A stretch of DNA of 51,399 nucleotides from Boseongicola sp. (GCA_028824715.1 JAPPCV010000039.1:1-51399); one strand, 5' to 3'; positions 35,737 to 43,897 are shown, counted from the first letter of the stretch. Made by a program: numbers and translations. Notes: generated by a model not told the origin, from the letters alone.

Positions 35737-36723
35737 ATGGCACTGCAGGCACCGGGAAGATCGCACCGCAAGGGACTCAGCAACAGGCAGCTGATGAAGA
35801 TGTTTCCGACAGAGGACACCGCTCGCGAGTGGCTGGAGTCCGAAATATGGCCTGATGGCCCTTATTGTCCGCACTGCGGCAGCTTCAACGTGCAGTCCGG
35901 CATCAAGCATAGCAGCATGACCCACCGTTGCCGGGACTGTCCCAATCGACCGCAGTTCAGCGTCAAGTCCGGCACGGTGATGAAGGGAACCAAGCTGGAA
36001 TGCCGGGATTGGGCTATCGCCGTCCATTTGCTGACGACGAACCTGAAAGGCGTATCCAGCATGAAATTGCACCGGGAACTGGAAATCACGCAGAAGTCTG
36101 CGTGGCACCTGATGCACCGCCTGCGCAAGACCTTCGAGACTACCGGAACGATTTTCGGCGGGCCGGTTGAAGCCGATGAGACTTACATCGGCGGTCTTGA
36201 GAAGAACAAGCACAAGGCAAAGAAGCTGAACGCCGGACGGGGTGGCGCGGGCAAGGCGATCGTTGCCGGCGTGAAGGATCGGGAGACCAATCAGGTCGTC
36301 GCCAAGGTGGTCCCGGATACGGCCGCCAGGACGCTTCAGGGCTTCGTGGAAGGCCACGCAGAGGAAACCGCGCAGGTGGTCGGTCTGGTGGTCTACACCG
36401 ATACGGGCGGCCGCTACGTGGGCATGGACAGGGCGCACGAGAGCGTGAATCACAGTGTAGGGGAGTATTTGCGGGACATCGCACACACGAACGGCATTGA
36501 ATCCTTCTGGGCGACGATGGAACGCGCCCATAGAGGCGTATATCTCAAGTTCAGCAAGAAGCACTTGCAACGGTATGTCGATGAGTTCTCCGGACGGCAA
36601 AACGCTCGGAGCGCGGACACGCTGGTGCAGATGCGCGGCATTGTCTCCGGGATGGCCGGCAAGGAACTGCGCTACGAGGACCTCACGGCAGACTGCGGCC
36701 TGGCTTCGGGAGCGTGGTCATGA
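35737..36723 (+). CDS. IS1595-family transposase
   Basis: A 328-residue transposase. The N terminus carries a zinc-ribbon (YCPHCGS ... HRCRDCPNR). The catalytic core has the IS1595/ISXO2-like signature: EADETYIGGLEKNKH (first Asp), VVYTDTGGRYVGM (second Asp) and NGIESFWATMERAHRGVYLK (third acidic position), followed by HLQRYVDEFSGRQNAR. The ATG at 35737 gives the usual N terminus. No stop or frameshift is visible, so it may still be active. The stop overlaps the methyltransferase start (ATGA). Confidence 0.95.
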   Translation: MALQAPGRSHRKGLSNRQLMKMFPTEDTAREWLESEIWPDGPYCPHCGSFNVQSGIKHSSMTHRCRDCPNRPQFSVKSGTVMKGTKLECRDWAIAVHLLTTNLKGVSSMKLHRELEITQKSAWHLMHRLRKTFETTGTIFGGPVEADETYIGGLEKNKHKAKKLNAGRGGAGKAIVAGVKDRETNQVVAKVVPDTAARTLQGFVEGHAEETAQVVGLVVYTDTGGRYVGMDRAHESVNHSVGEYLRDIAHTNGIESFWATMERAHRGVYLKFSKKHLQRYVDEFSGRQNARSADTLVQMRGIVSGMAGKELRYEDLTADCGLASGAWS

Positions 36724-37433
36724 GCGAGACGCTGCAAGCCATGCCATTCGACGCCATTGGAGACATTGCGCCCAGCCTGGCAGTGAAGGACGATCCGGTT
36801 TACGCCCCAATCAGCAGCGTATGGGAAGGGAGCGACGGCGAACTCTTGGAAAGGATGCTTGGATTCTATCCGTCCATTCCGCCTGAGCCCATACTGGATT
36901 CGACGTTCAACCGCGGCAGATTCTGGAAGGGTTCCGATCGCCGCGTCGTTTCCATGGACATCAATCCGAAATTCAACCCCATGATCCTTGGAGACAACCG
37001 GAAGATGGAAGGCGTTCCGGACTCCTCCTTTGGCGTGGTCGTTTACGACCCGCCGCACGTCGGCCCGCAAGGACGCGACAAAAGCGGCAAGAAGTTCGAC
37101 GAGGATTTCGGGGCGACAGTTGTTTGCGGCAAGGAGCAGGGATGGAAACTGTCTTACCTGTATCCGCCGTCTCTGCAACAGGCAAAGCGCGTCCTGAAAC
37201 CCTAGGGTCTCTTGCTGGCGAAGATAACTGACATGGTGAACTGCCACCGTTCGCAATGGGCGCATTGCGACTTCATGGCAATGGCCGCCGAAGCCGGTTT
37301 CACGGTCTGCGACCTGATCGTCAAGGTGAGGACCGGGCCTATGGTATCCAATAAGTGGAAAGTTGCGCATCACGCCAGAAAGCGGCATTGCTTCTGGATC
37401 ATCTGCCGGAACGGCACCAGTTGTGAGCGATAG
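36720..37433 (+). pseudogene. DNA methyltransferase interrupted by one in-frame amber codon
   Basis: A SAM-dependent methyltransferase of 237 codons. The cofactor region is PILDSTFNRGRFWKG with VVSMDINP, and the catalytic motif is VVYDPPHVG, of the DPP(Y/H) amino-methyltransferase type. A TAG at 37203-37205 falls between AKRVLKP and GLLLAKITDMVN; the frame before and after is the same and both halves match one continuous family, so this is a single nonsense mutation. It starts inside the transposase stop (ATGA) and ends three bases before the endonuclease GTG. Readthrough of TAG is the alternative to inactivation. It is the presumed protective partner of the endonuclease. Confidence 0.82.
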
Positions 37434-37436
37434 TCC

Positions 37437-38023
37437 GTGCGCTCATACGACCCACTCAGCGTTGACGAACTGGGGAAGAATGCAGCCAGGGCCCTGCGGG
37501 AGCATCCGTCCGTGAGCTTGCCGCCAGACCCTTTCGAAGGGGCTGGCGTCTACACTCTCCATTATGCCGGAGCGTTTCGGCCATATGCCGGCATGGATGA
37601 CGCGACTGAAGCGATTTATGTCGGGAAGGCAAGCCCGCCTGGAGGACGTCACGGACGGGATGCCGCGGCAAGTCCAGGGAAGGCGCTTCACGCCCGTCTC
37701 TCCAGGCACGCGCGTTCGATAGATGCCGTCCAGAATCTCAATCTTGCGGACTTTCGGTGCCGATGGCTTGTTCTTGACCCCGTCTGGACGGGATTGACCG
37801 AACAGGTCCTGACCTCAGAATGCCGACCGTCGTGGTCGGAGGGTTCGGCATCAACGCGCCAGGTCGCGGGCGCGGCAGACAGACGCGGTCGCAATGGGAT
37901 ACAGTTCATCCCCGACGCCCGGAAGTGGCCGACCTCCCGGACCGTGAAGAAACCGTTGACGAAATCCTGGATTCAATTGCGGCACATCGACTTGCCAATA
38001 CGCAAATGGGAGGAACCCAATGA
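37437..38023 (+). pseudogene. Eco29kI-like GIY-YIG restriction endonuclease, frameshifted
   Basis: The first 133 codons match the Eco29kI family: YDPLSVDELGKNAARALRE, GAGVYTLHYAGAFRPYA, EAIYVGKASPPGGR (the GIY-YIG core), LHARLSRHARSI and LADFRCRWLVLDPVWTGLTE. After RPSW (ending 37835) the family continues in another frame as VVVGGFGINAPGRGRGRQ, SQWDTVHPRRPEVADLPDR and ends at the TGA at 38021-38023. A 10-bp deletion between two 8-bp CGTCGTGG repeats would explain the shift exactly. The repaired protein would be about 198 residues, close to Eco29kI (about 214). In the unrepaired frame a fused tail runs to 38093. Start is GTG. Confidence 0.85.
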
Positions 38024-38199
38024 CGATGCCGGAAGACCGCCCGACGGTGCGGGTAAAGCCGCACAGCTATCAGCCGAGCAAGGCAGAGCTTGAGGAGCCC
38101 TTCGTGATCCGCAAGCCGGACGGGTCGGTTCCGACGCCCGCCGAACTTGTCCGGGCCGCGCTCCGGCCTGTGAATGTTGTCGAGGATCCCGCCGCCTGA
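38020..38199 (+). CDS. Small conserved protein of the transposon cargo (59 residues)
   Basis: Starts at the ATG overlapping the endonuclease stop (ATGA). It contains TVRVKPHSYQPSKAELEEPF and PTPAELVRAALRPV, a pattern I have seen as small uncharacterised proteins in alphaproteobacteria. Function is unknown. It could be a controller or accessory protein of the restriction-modification unit, but it lacks an obvious helix-turn-helix. It is the last gene before the right inverted repeat. Confidence 0.7.
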   Translation: MTMPEDRPTVRVKPHSYQPSKAELEEPFVIRKPDGSVPTPAELVRAALRPVNVVEDPAA

Positions 38200-38230
38200 A
38201 AGGTGAACGCCCCGCAGTCAGGGGACCGGC

Positions 38231-38257
38231 AAATTGGGATTCTCGTAAATGAACCTC
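38231..38257. repeat. Right terminal inverted repeat
   Basis: Reads outward (minus strand) GAGGTTCAT then TTACGAGAATCCCAATTT; 23 of 27 positions match the left end, with 17 identical in a row. Confidence 0.85.
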
Positions 38258-38265
38258 CAATGGAG
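38258..38265. repeat. Right target-site duplication (imperfect)
   Basis: CAATGGAG, 7 of 8 matching CAATGAAG at 35642-35649. Confidence 0.65.
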
Positions 38266-38451
38266 CACGGTCGAATGAATCGTCGAGCCGCCTCCGGCAA
38301 GACCACGTCACCCTGCAGGACGGTCCGCCCTCGTCCTTAGACCAGTCAAATGTTGCCCAAGTCCGGAAATTTCCCCGGACCCCATTGATCCGGACTGGAA
38401 TTCCGGTTTCAAGGCATAACGCTTGGAGCAGCGCGAACGAAAGGCGGCGAC

Positions 38452-40314
38452 GTGGAGGCAATTGGCCTTACATTCGAGATGACTGTTGTTCTGGCAATCC
38501 TGGCAGTCACGGTCGGGCTCTTCGTCTCGGAAATCGTGCGAGTCGATGTTGCCGCGTTCTCGATCATGGTGCTTCTGGGACTTCTGACAATGGTGCCCGG
38601 CCTCGAAGGTCTGGCCAACCTCCGTCAGCTGTTCAGCGGGTTCGGCTCCAACGCGGTCATCTCCATCATCGCGGTCATGATCATCGGCGCGGGACTTGAC
38701 CGAACCGGCGCGATGTCAACCGTGGCAGCATGGATCACGAGAGTCGGCGGCAAGACGGAATCCCGGATCATCTTCCTGATCTCCTCCACGGTCGGCGTGA
38801 TCTCCAGTTTCATGCAGAACGTCGGCGCGGCGGCCCTGTTCCTGCCCGTGGTCAGCCGGGTGTCCACAAGAACCGGCCTGCCCATGTCACGGCTTTTGAT
38901 GCCGATGGGCTTCTGCGCCATCCTCGGCGGCACCATGACCTTGGTCGGCTCGTCGCCCCTGATCCTCCTGAACGACCTGCTCGTTTCCATAAACGAGACG
39001 CTTGGAGAAGACGACCGCATGGACACCTTCTCGCTCTTTTCGGTCACGCCGATCGGAATTGCATTGGTGGCAAGCGGCCTCCTCTACTTCATCCTGTTCG
39101 GCAAGTTCGTGCTGCCGAGCACCGCACGCGACGATTCCGGCACGGCGCAGTCGACACTTGAGTACTTCAACGCGACCTACGGGCTCGACGGCGTCATCCA
39201 CGAAATCGACGTGCCCCACGGAAGCCTTCTCGCCGGCCATACGCTGGGCGACCTCCAGCGCGCCTTCAACGTCCAGGTCATTGCGACGGCATTCCAGGGC
39301 CGGACCTACACCGCTCCGCCACGGGATGTCCTCATCGAGGCGCCAGCCAAGCTCGCCATAATCTCCGACGCCCGGGACATAGCGGATTTCAAGGACGCGT
39401 TCGAGCTTCCCGAAGCATCGGAACTCGAGACTTTTGCGGAAACGCTCCATCCGGGCAAGGCCGGCATTGCCGAAGTCGTGATCCCGCCAGGATCCGGGGT
39501 TATCGGCAAAAGCATGCGGGAGCTTTGGCTCCGCAAGGTCTACGGGCTTTCCCCGTTGATCGTCTACCGTGGCGGAAACGCGGTCACGCAGGACAGCCCG
39601 GACTTTGGCACCATGCCGCTCGCGGCCGGAGACACGCTGGTCTGCCATACGCCTTGGGAGGCCCTGGTACGACTTGAAGCGGACCGTGACTTCGTGGTGG
39701 TGACAACCGACTTTCCTCACGAGGACATCAGGCCCAAGAAGATCGGCTGGGCGCTCCTGTTCTTCGCCATTGCAATCGCGCTGGTCCTGTTCTCCGACCT
39801 GATTCTCTCACTTTGCCTGCTGGTCGGCGCCGTCGGAATGATTCTCAGTCGCGTGATTTCCGTCGAGGAAGCCTACGCCGCAGTCAGTTGGCAAACCGTC
39901 TTTCTGCTGGCCAGTCTCATTCCCTTGGGACAGGCCGTGCAGGCGACAGGAACGGCCGCCTGGATCGCAGACCTGATCCTTGTTGCCCTGGACGGAATGC
40001 CCCTCTGGGTTCTCCAGGCCGCCATTGCGGTCCTGGCCACGTTCTTCACGCTCGTGATGTCAAACGTCGGTGCGACCGTTCTCCTAGTGCCCCTGGCGGT
40101 GAACATTGCCCTCGGCGCAGATGCGGACCCTGCCCTCTTTGCCCTGACGGTCGCGATATCGACCTCGAATTCCTTCCTGATCCCGACGCATCAGGTCAAC
40201 GCGCTTGTCATGGGACCGGGCGGCTACTCGGTCGTTGATTTCATGCGGGCCGGAGGAGTCATGTCAATCCTTTTCCTCGTCGTCTCGCTCGGTGTCCTGA
40301 ACCTGCTGTACTGA
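38452..40314 (+). CDS. SLC13/DASS-type anion transporter with internal TrkA-C (RCK_C) domain
   Basis: A 620-residue membrane protein. The N-terminal half has about six helices (LTFEMTVVLAILAVTVGLFV, IISIIAVMIIGAGLDRTGAM), a cytosolic middle of about 200 residues with TrkA-C-like blocks (HGSLLAGHTLGDL and PPGSGVIGKSMREL), and a C-terminal half of helices ending in SNVGATVLLVPLAVNIAL and ISTSNSFLIPTHQVNALV. This helix-RCK-helix layout is typical of SLC13-type carriers for sulfate, dicarboxylate and other anions. The start is GTG with a modest AAAGG site. Sulfate or sulfite export or import linked to the sulfonate genes is a thought, not a conclusion. Confidence 0.88.
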   Translation: MEAIGLTFEMTVVLAILAVTVGLFVSEIVRVDVAAFSIMVLLGLLTMVPGLEGLANLRQLFSGFGSNAVISIIAVMIIGAGLDRTGAMSTVAAWITRVGGKTESRIIFLISSTVGVISSFMQNVGAAALFLPVVSRVSTRTGLPMSRLLMPMGFCAILGGTMTLVGSSPLILLNDLLVSINETLGEDDRMDTFSLFSVTPIGIALVASGLLYFILFGKFVLPSTARDDSGTAQSTLEYFNATYGLDGVIHEIDVPHGSLLAGHTLGDLQRAFNVQVIATAFQGRTYTAPPRDVLIEAPAKLAIISDARDIADFKDAFELPEASELETFAETLHPGKAGIAEVVIPPGSGVIGKSMRELWLRKVYGLSPLIVYRGGNAVTQDSPDFGTMPLAAGDTLVCHTPWEALVRLEADRDFVVVTTDFPHEDIRPKKIGWALLFFAIAIALVLFSDLILSLCLLVGAVGMILSRVISVEEAYAAVSWQTVFLLASLIPLGQAVQATGTAAWIADLILVALDGMPLWVLQAAIAVLATFFTLVMSNVGATVLLVPLAVNIALGADADPALFALTVAISTSNSFLIPTHQVNALVMGPGGYSVVDFMRAGGVMSILFLVVSLGVLNLLY

Positions 40315-40327
40315 CCGGCCCTGCCTT

Positions 40328-41284
40328 TCAGGGGCGACCCGGCATCTCTCTCAACATCGCCTTGACCACGGCGGCCGCGTTGCCCGCCGCGAGGTCGAGG
40401 AATGTCTCCATCTGGTTCGCGCCTTCGCCGCCGCCAGCAAGGTCGGCGAGACTGCGCACCGCGACGAACGGTACGTCGTTCGCGTAGGCGACATGGGCAA
40501 CTGCGGCGCTCTCCATGTCCAGAAGCCGTGCGCCGAACGTCTCGAAGACCCACGTCCGGAACGCCGCATTGTCGACGAAGGCTCCGCCCGAGACCCCGGA
40601 ACCGCCGACCGCAATGCGTGGATGCCTGTCGAGGCAGCGGCCGTCGGCGGTGCAGCGCGCGAGCGTCACCTTGTCCGCCGCGCTGCGCGCCGCCTCCAGC
40701 AGCGCCGCGTCCACCGGGAACCAGAAGCGAGCCTCGGGCTCGTCAGCTCCGGATCGCAACACCGTGACCGAGCGCGGAAACATCATGCCGAAGTTCCCGT
40801 ACGGATACTCGAAGAACGGCATTGTCGCCCAGCCGCTGTCGACCTCGCGCGCAAACAGCATTTCCAGGTACTGCCCCCAACGCTCCGCGACCGCCACGTC
40901 GCCGATGCCCAGCGAAGGGTCGACGCCGCCCGCGATGCCGGAAAAAACGATCCTGTCGATGGCAAATCGGTCAAGCGCAAGCTGCGCAGTCATCGCGGCG
41001 TTGACGACACTGATCCCGCTCAGGAACAACACGACCCCATGTCCTTCCAGCACACCGGTTGTGAACCTCACGCCGTTTGCAGAATGCGCCGACCTGTCCC
41101 GCAGTTCCCGCTTGAGGATTTCCAGTTCCGGAGCGAAGGCAGAAACCACGGCGATGCGCGGGGTCCCGTCCCGGACGTCTTGCGCCTCCGCCAGATCCGG
41201 CATGTTCGCCGCGATCAGCAGCGCGGACAACAGGCCTGCAAAATGGTTTCGAGCAGCACGCGGAATGAACGTCAGAAAGGTCAT
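40328..41284 (-). CDS. Exported 5'-methylthioadenosine/S-adenosylhomocysteine nucleosidase-like protein
   Basis: A 318-residue protein with an N-terminal signal or membrane segment (FAGLLSALLIAANM, cut likely after LAEA) followed by a nucleoside phosphorylase/MTAN fold: IAVVSAFAPELEIL (acid/base Glu), FSGIAGGVDPSLGIGDVAV, LLDMESAAVAHVAYANDVPF and VRSLADLAGGG with the catalytic Asp. It is about 80 residues longer than cytosolic MTAN because of the leader and an insertion near residues 140-210. A periplasmic nucleoside hydrolase is the likely role. It converges on the SLC13 gene with a 13-bp gap. Confidence 0.87.
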   Translation of the reverse strand: MTFLTFIPRAARNHFAGLLSALLIAANMPDLAEAQDVRDGTPRIAVVSAFAPELEILKRELRDRSAHSANGVRFTTGVLEGHGVVLFLSGISVVNAAMTAQLALDRFAIDRIVFSGIAGGVDPSLGIGDVAVAERWGQYLEMLFAREVDSGWATMPFFEYPYGNFGMMFPRSVTVLRSGADEPEARFWFPVDAALLEAARSAADKVTLARCTADGRCLDRHPRIAVGGSGVSGGAFVDNAAFRTWVFETFGARLLDMESAAVAHVAYANDVPFVAVRSLADLAGGGEGANQMETFLDLAAGNAAAVVKAMLREMPGRP

Positions 41285-41858
41285 TGTACGACCCTCAACT
41301 TACGATGAAGGCTGTCAAGGCCCTGGTTGCAATTCGAATGCGTGGCCTGTCGATTCCCTCCGCAAGGCCCGTGCCGGGCAGGGCTTGCCCCAGCGCGATT
41401 GCGGTGAATCCGTCACGGACATTCGTCGAGACATCTGGTCGGGATGCTGCGACAGCGCCAACCAGGAGCCTCTTCAACCGACCGTGCCGGCTGTTGTCCG
41501 CCCGTACGTGAATGGCGTCCCGAGCTCCGGACGCCCGCCCAGCGCCGTTCTGGGCTCTCGTCACGAAAAGCCGAAACCGGCTGCTCCTTCGGCCTCCGCA
41601 AAACCGGGCTGGGCGCGAGGCAGTTCGGTTCGGACGCGATCGCGATCTACGTCAAGGCGCTGCGGCGTTCCCTCGATGCAGCCGCAAGGCGTCTGCCGCT
41701 GCACGCCGCCGTCGCCTTCGTTGCCGGGATACGCCTGACTTTCGACCGGTTAGGGGTCCATTATCGGTCAAAGGAGATCACGGCGATGCCGGAACTTCTT
41801 GACCTCGGCAAGAAGACGCGGACGGATGCATGAGCCTTCCCGCCAGCCTCACGCCTGT
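41285..41858. other. Intergenic region, no gene recognised
   Basis: Open frames exist on both strands, but none matches a known family or has a ribosome site I trust. It lies between the 5' end of the nucleosidase gene and the 3' end of iolE, and should hold the nucleosidase promoter. Confidence 0.45.
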
Positions 41859-42755
41859 TCAACTATCCCTGAATCCGATGGACCTGAGGTAATCGCGATT
41901 GTAGCGCGCATCCTCAACCGGCGACGTCGCACCAGCCGGGTCACAGTCCTGCTCGACTGTGCACCAGCCATCGAAACCGTGCTCCAGGAGAATGCCCCTG
42001 ACACGCGGGAAGTCCACGTCACCGTTGCCCAGCGTACAGAAGATTCCCTGCCCGCAGGCGTCATAAAACCCGATCCTGTCTGCAATCACCCTGGACTTGA
42101 CGGCGGGATCTATGTCCTTGAAGTGCACGTAGCTGATGCGCGCCATGTGCCGTTCCATGAAGGCCACTGGATCGAAGCCCGCATACGAATGGTGCCCGGT
42201 ATCGAAGCAGATCTTCAGGATGTTCTCGTCAACCTCGTTCAAAAGCCTCTCGAGTTCGGGCTCGAAATCCATGAACCCCGCGGCATGCGCATGAATGCCA
42301 ACCGTCAGACCGTACTCTTCGGCTCCCATCTTCGACACGGCAACAATCCGGTTGCGATAGGCCTCCCACTCAGCCTTGTCCATCTGTTCGGCCTCGCCCG
42401 CACGGCCCGCCGTGGCCGCGCGGCGTTCCGAAATCGAATCGATCAGGACCAGGTGCCTCGCCCCATGAGCCACAAGCGCCTTGCAGGTCCGAACCGAGCC
42501 GTCCAGCACGTCCTCCCACTCGGCCGGATCATGGAATGGACGAAACACGACGCCGCCGATCAGTGTCTGGTCGAACTCGTCCAAGGCCTCCGAGAGCACC
42601 GACGGATCCTCGGGCATGTACCCGACAGGACCGAGCTCGATCCCCGTGTATCCGGCGCCCCGGTTTTCCTCCAGGACCTGCCGCCAAGGCGGGTTCCTCG
42701 GATCATCGGCGAATTCCACGCCCCAGCTGCATGGTGCGTTGCCAATCTGGATCAT
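41859..42755 (-). CDS. iolE: IolE-like sugar isomerase/dehydratase (myo-inosose dehydratase candidate)
   Basis: A 298-residue TIM barrel of the xylose-isomerase-like/AP-endonuclease-2 superfamily. Its N terminus, IGNAPCSWGVEF followed by DPRNPPWRQVLEE and GYTGIELGPVGYMPED, is the pattern of IolE-like proteins; metal-binding positions lie in GIHAHAAGF, ICFDTGHHSYAG, YVHFKDID and CTVEQDCD. IolE dehydrates 2-keto-myo-inositol. GGAGG precedes the ATG at 42755. It lies 16 bp after the Gfo/Idh gene and forms an operon with it. Confidence 0.8.
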   Translation of the reverse strand: MIQIGNAPCSWGVEFADDPRNPPWRQVLEENRGAGYTGIELGPVGYMPEDPSVLSEALDEFDQTLIGGVVFRPFHDPAEWEDVLDGSVRTCKALVAHGARHLVLIDSISERRAATAGRAGEAEQMDKAEWEAYRNRIVAVSKMGAEEYGLTVGIHAHAAGFMDFEPELERLLNEVDENILKICFDTGHHSYAGFDPVAFMERHMARISYVHFKDIDPAVKSRVIADRIGFYDACGQGIFCTLGNGDVDFPRVRGILLEHGFDGWCTVEQDCDPAGATSPVEDARYNRDYLRSIGFRDS

Positions 42756-42771
42756 CGGCCTTCCTCCGTTC

Positions 42772-43875
42772 TCAGAAGTCATTGACGCTCTTCCAGCTTC
42801 CCTCGACATGCGATGCATGGACCGCCGCGATCACGCGGTTCACCTGAAGCCCCTCCCTGAAATCCGGCCAAAGGGACTCGCCCTGCGCGATTGCCGCGAG
42901 AAAGTCCTTGGCCTCGATGATGACCTGGTCCTGGAAGCCGGTCCCGTGTCCCGGCCCCTGGCAGAAGGCAAGATAGTCCGGATGGTCCGGCCCGGTCAGT
43001 ATCTTGCGGAACCCGCGCTCCGCGTCCGGACCCTCCGCTGAATACAGCCAGAGCGCGTTCTGATCCTCTCCGTCAAACCGGATCGCGCCTCGCGTGCCGT
43101 CGATCTGGTAGGCGTAGCCCATCTTGCGACCCGTCGCCACGCGGCTCACGAATATGCTGCCCGCCACGCCGCTTTCGAAACGCACCATCATCAGTGCCTG
43201 GTCGTCATTGGTGACGCTCTGCCCGGAACGTTCGGCGTGGACCGTCTCGACCAGTCCGATGACTTGCGCAATCGGCCCCATCAGCCTGTGTGCGGCATTG
43301 ATGATGTGAGGGGAAAGATCTCCCATCGTGCCGTTCGCGAGACCCTGTGTTCGCCAAGTGGCCGGTGCCTCCGGGTCGGCAAGGAAATCCTCGGTATGTT
43401 CGGCCCGAAAGCACGTCACGTCGCCGATCCGGCCGTCCAGCAGAAGCTTGCGCGCAAACTGCGAGGCTGGCGTGCGAATGTAGTTGAATCCCATCATGTT
43501 GACGGCGCCTGACGCTTCGGCCGCCGCAACCATCGCGCGGCTGTCCTCAAGAGAGGCACCGAGCGGCTTTTCGCAGAGCACCGGCTTGCCAAGCGCAAGC
43601 GCCGCGCAGGCAATGTCCCTGTGCAGGCTTTGGGGCGTGGCGATGATGACTGCCTCGACCCGGTCGTCATCAACCAGTTCGCGCCAGTCCGCCACAGCGC
43701 GCCTGAACCCGTACTGCTTTCTGTATCGCTCGGAGGCCTCCGGCGAGGAGGCGGCAACCATCTCGAGCCGTGGCCGGAGCGCGGTGTCAAAGACCGCTCC
43801 AACTGCAGAAAACGCCACGGCATGGGCCTTGCCCATGTAGCCCCCGCCAACGATTCCTATGCCAAGCTCGGGCAT
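42772..43875 (-). CDS. iolG: Gfo/Idh/MocA-family oxidoreductase (inositol 2-dehydrogenase candidate)
   Basis: A 367-residue NAD(P)-dependent dehydrogenase: Rossmann motif GIVGGGYMGKAHAVAF at the N terminus, VIIATPQSLHRDIA, the catalytic-lysine motif CEKPLGASLEDS and GDLSPHIINAAHRLMG in the C-terminal domain. With IolE and IolDCB around it, myo-inositol or a stereoisomer (scyllo-, D-chiro-) is the expected substrate. It is divergent from iolD, with a LacI-type operator between. A sugar dehydrogenase outside inositol breakdown is possible because the family is broad. Confidence 0.85.
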   Translation of the reverse strand: MPELGIGIVGGGYMGKAHAVAFSAVGAVFDTALRPRLEMVAASSPEASERYRKQYGFRRAVADWRELVDDDRVEAVIIATPQSLHRDIACAALALGKPVLCEKPLGASLEDSRAMVAAAEASGAVNMMGFNYIRTPASQFARKLLLDGRIGDVTCFRAEHTEDFLADPEAPATWRTQGLANGTMGDLSPHIINAAHRLMGPIAQVIGLVETVHAERSGQSVTNDDQALMMVRFESGVAGSIFVSRVATGRKMGYAYQIDGTRGAIRFDGEDQNALWLYSAEGPDAERGFRKILTGPDHPDYLAFCQGPGHGTGFQDQVIIEAKDFLAAIAQGESLWPDFREGLQVNRVIAAVHASHVEGSWKSVNDF

Positions 43876-43897
43876 GCCCGGACACTCCCGTTGCCTG

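Larger units (their letters stand above)
35650..38257 (+). mobile_element. IS1595-family transposon carrying a restriction-modification cargo
   Basis: The 2608-bp element is bounded by 27-bp inverted repeats (23 of 27 matching) and an imperfect 8-bp target duplication. It encodes an IS1595-type transposase and three passengers in the same direction: a DNA methyltransferase, an Eco29kI-like restriction endonuclease and a 59-residue protein. Starts and stops overlap or nearly touch throughout, so the cargo reads as one operon driven from the transposase end. Members of the IS1595 family are known to carry passenger genes. The ends and transposase look intact; both restriction-modification genes carry inactivating lesions. 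Confidence 0.85.

Noticed and set aside
37203-37205. The amber codon in the methyltransferase as a pyrrolysine site, given an MttB-family gene in the same window
   Set aside because: The MttB gene itself has no TAG, nothing suggests pyrrolysine in this organism, and a neighbouring cargo gene is also mutated; simple decay explains both.
38361-38380. GTCCGG...CCGGAC inverted repeat upstream of the SLC13 gene as an operator
   Set aside because: Only six-base arms with an asymmetric loop in GC-rich sequence; too weak to call.
41444-41833. Plus-strand open frame ahead of the inositol cluster
   Set aside because: Arg/Ala/Pro-rich translation with no family match, typical of chance frames in high-GC DNA.
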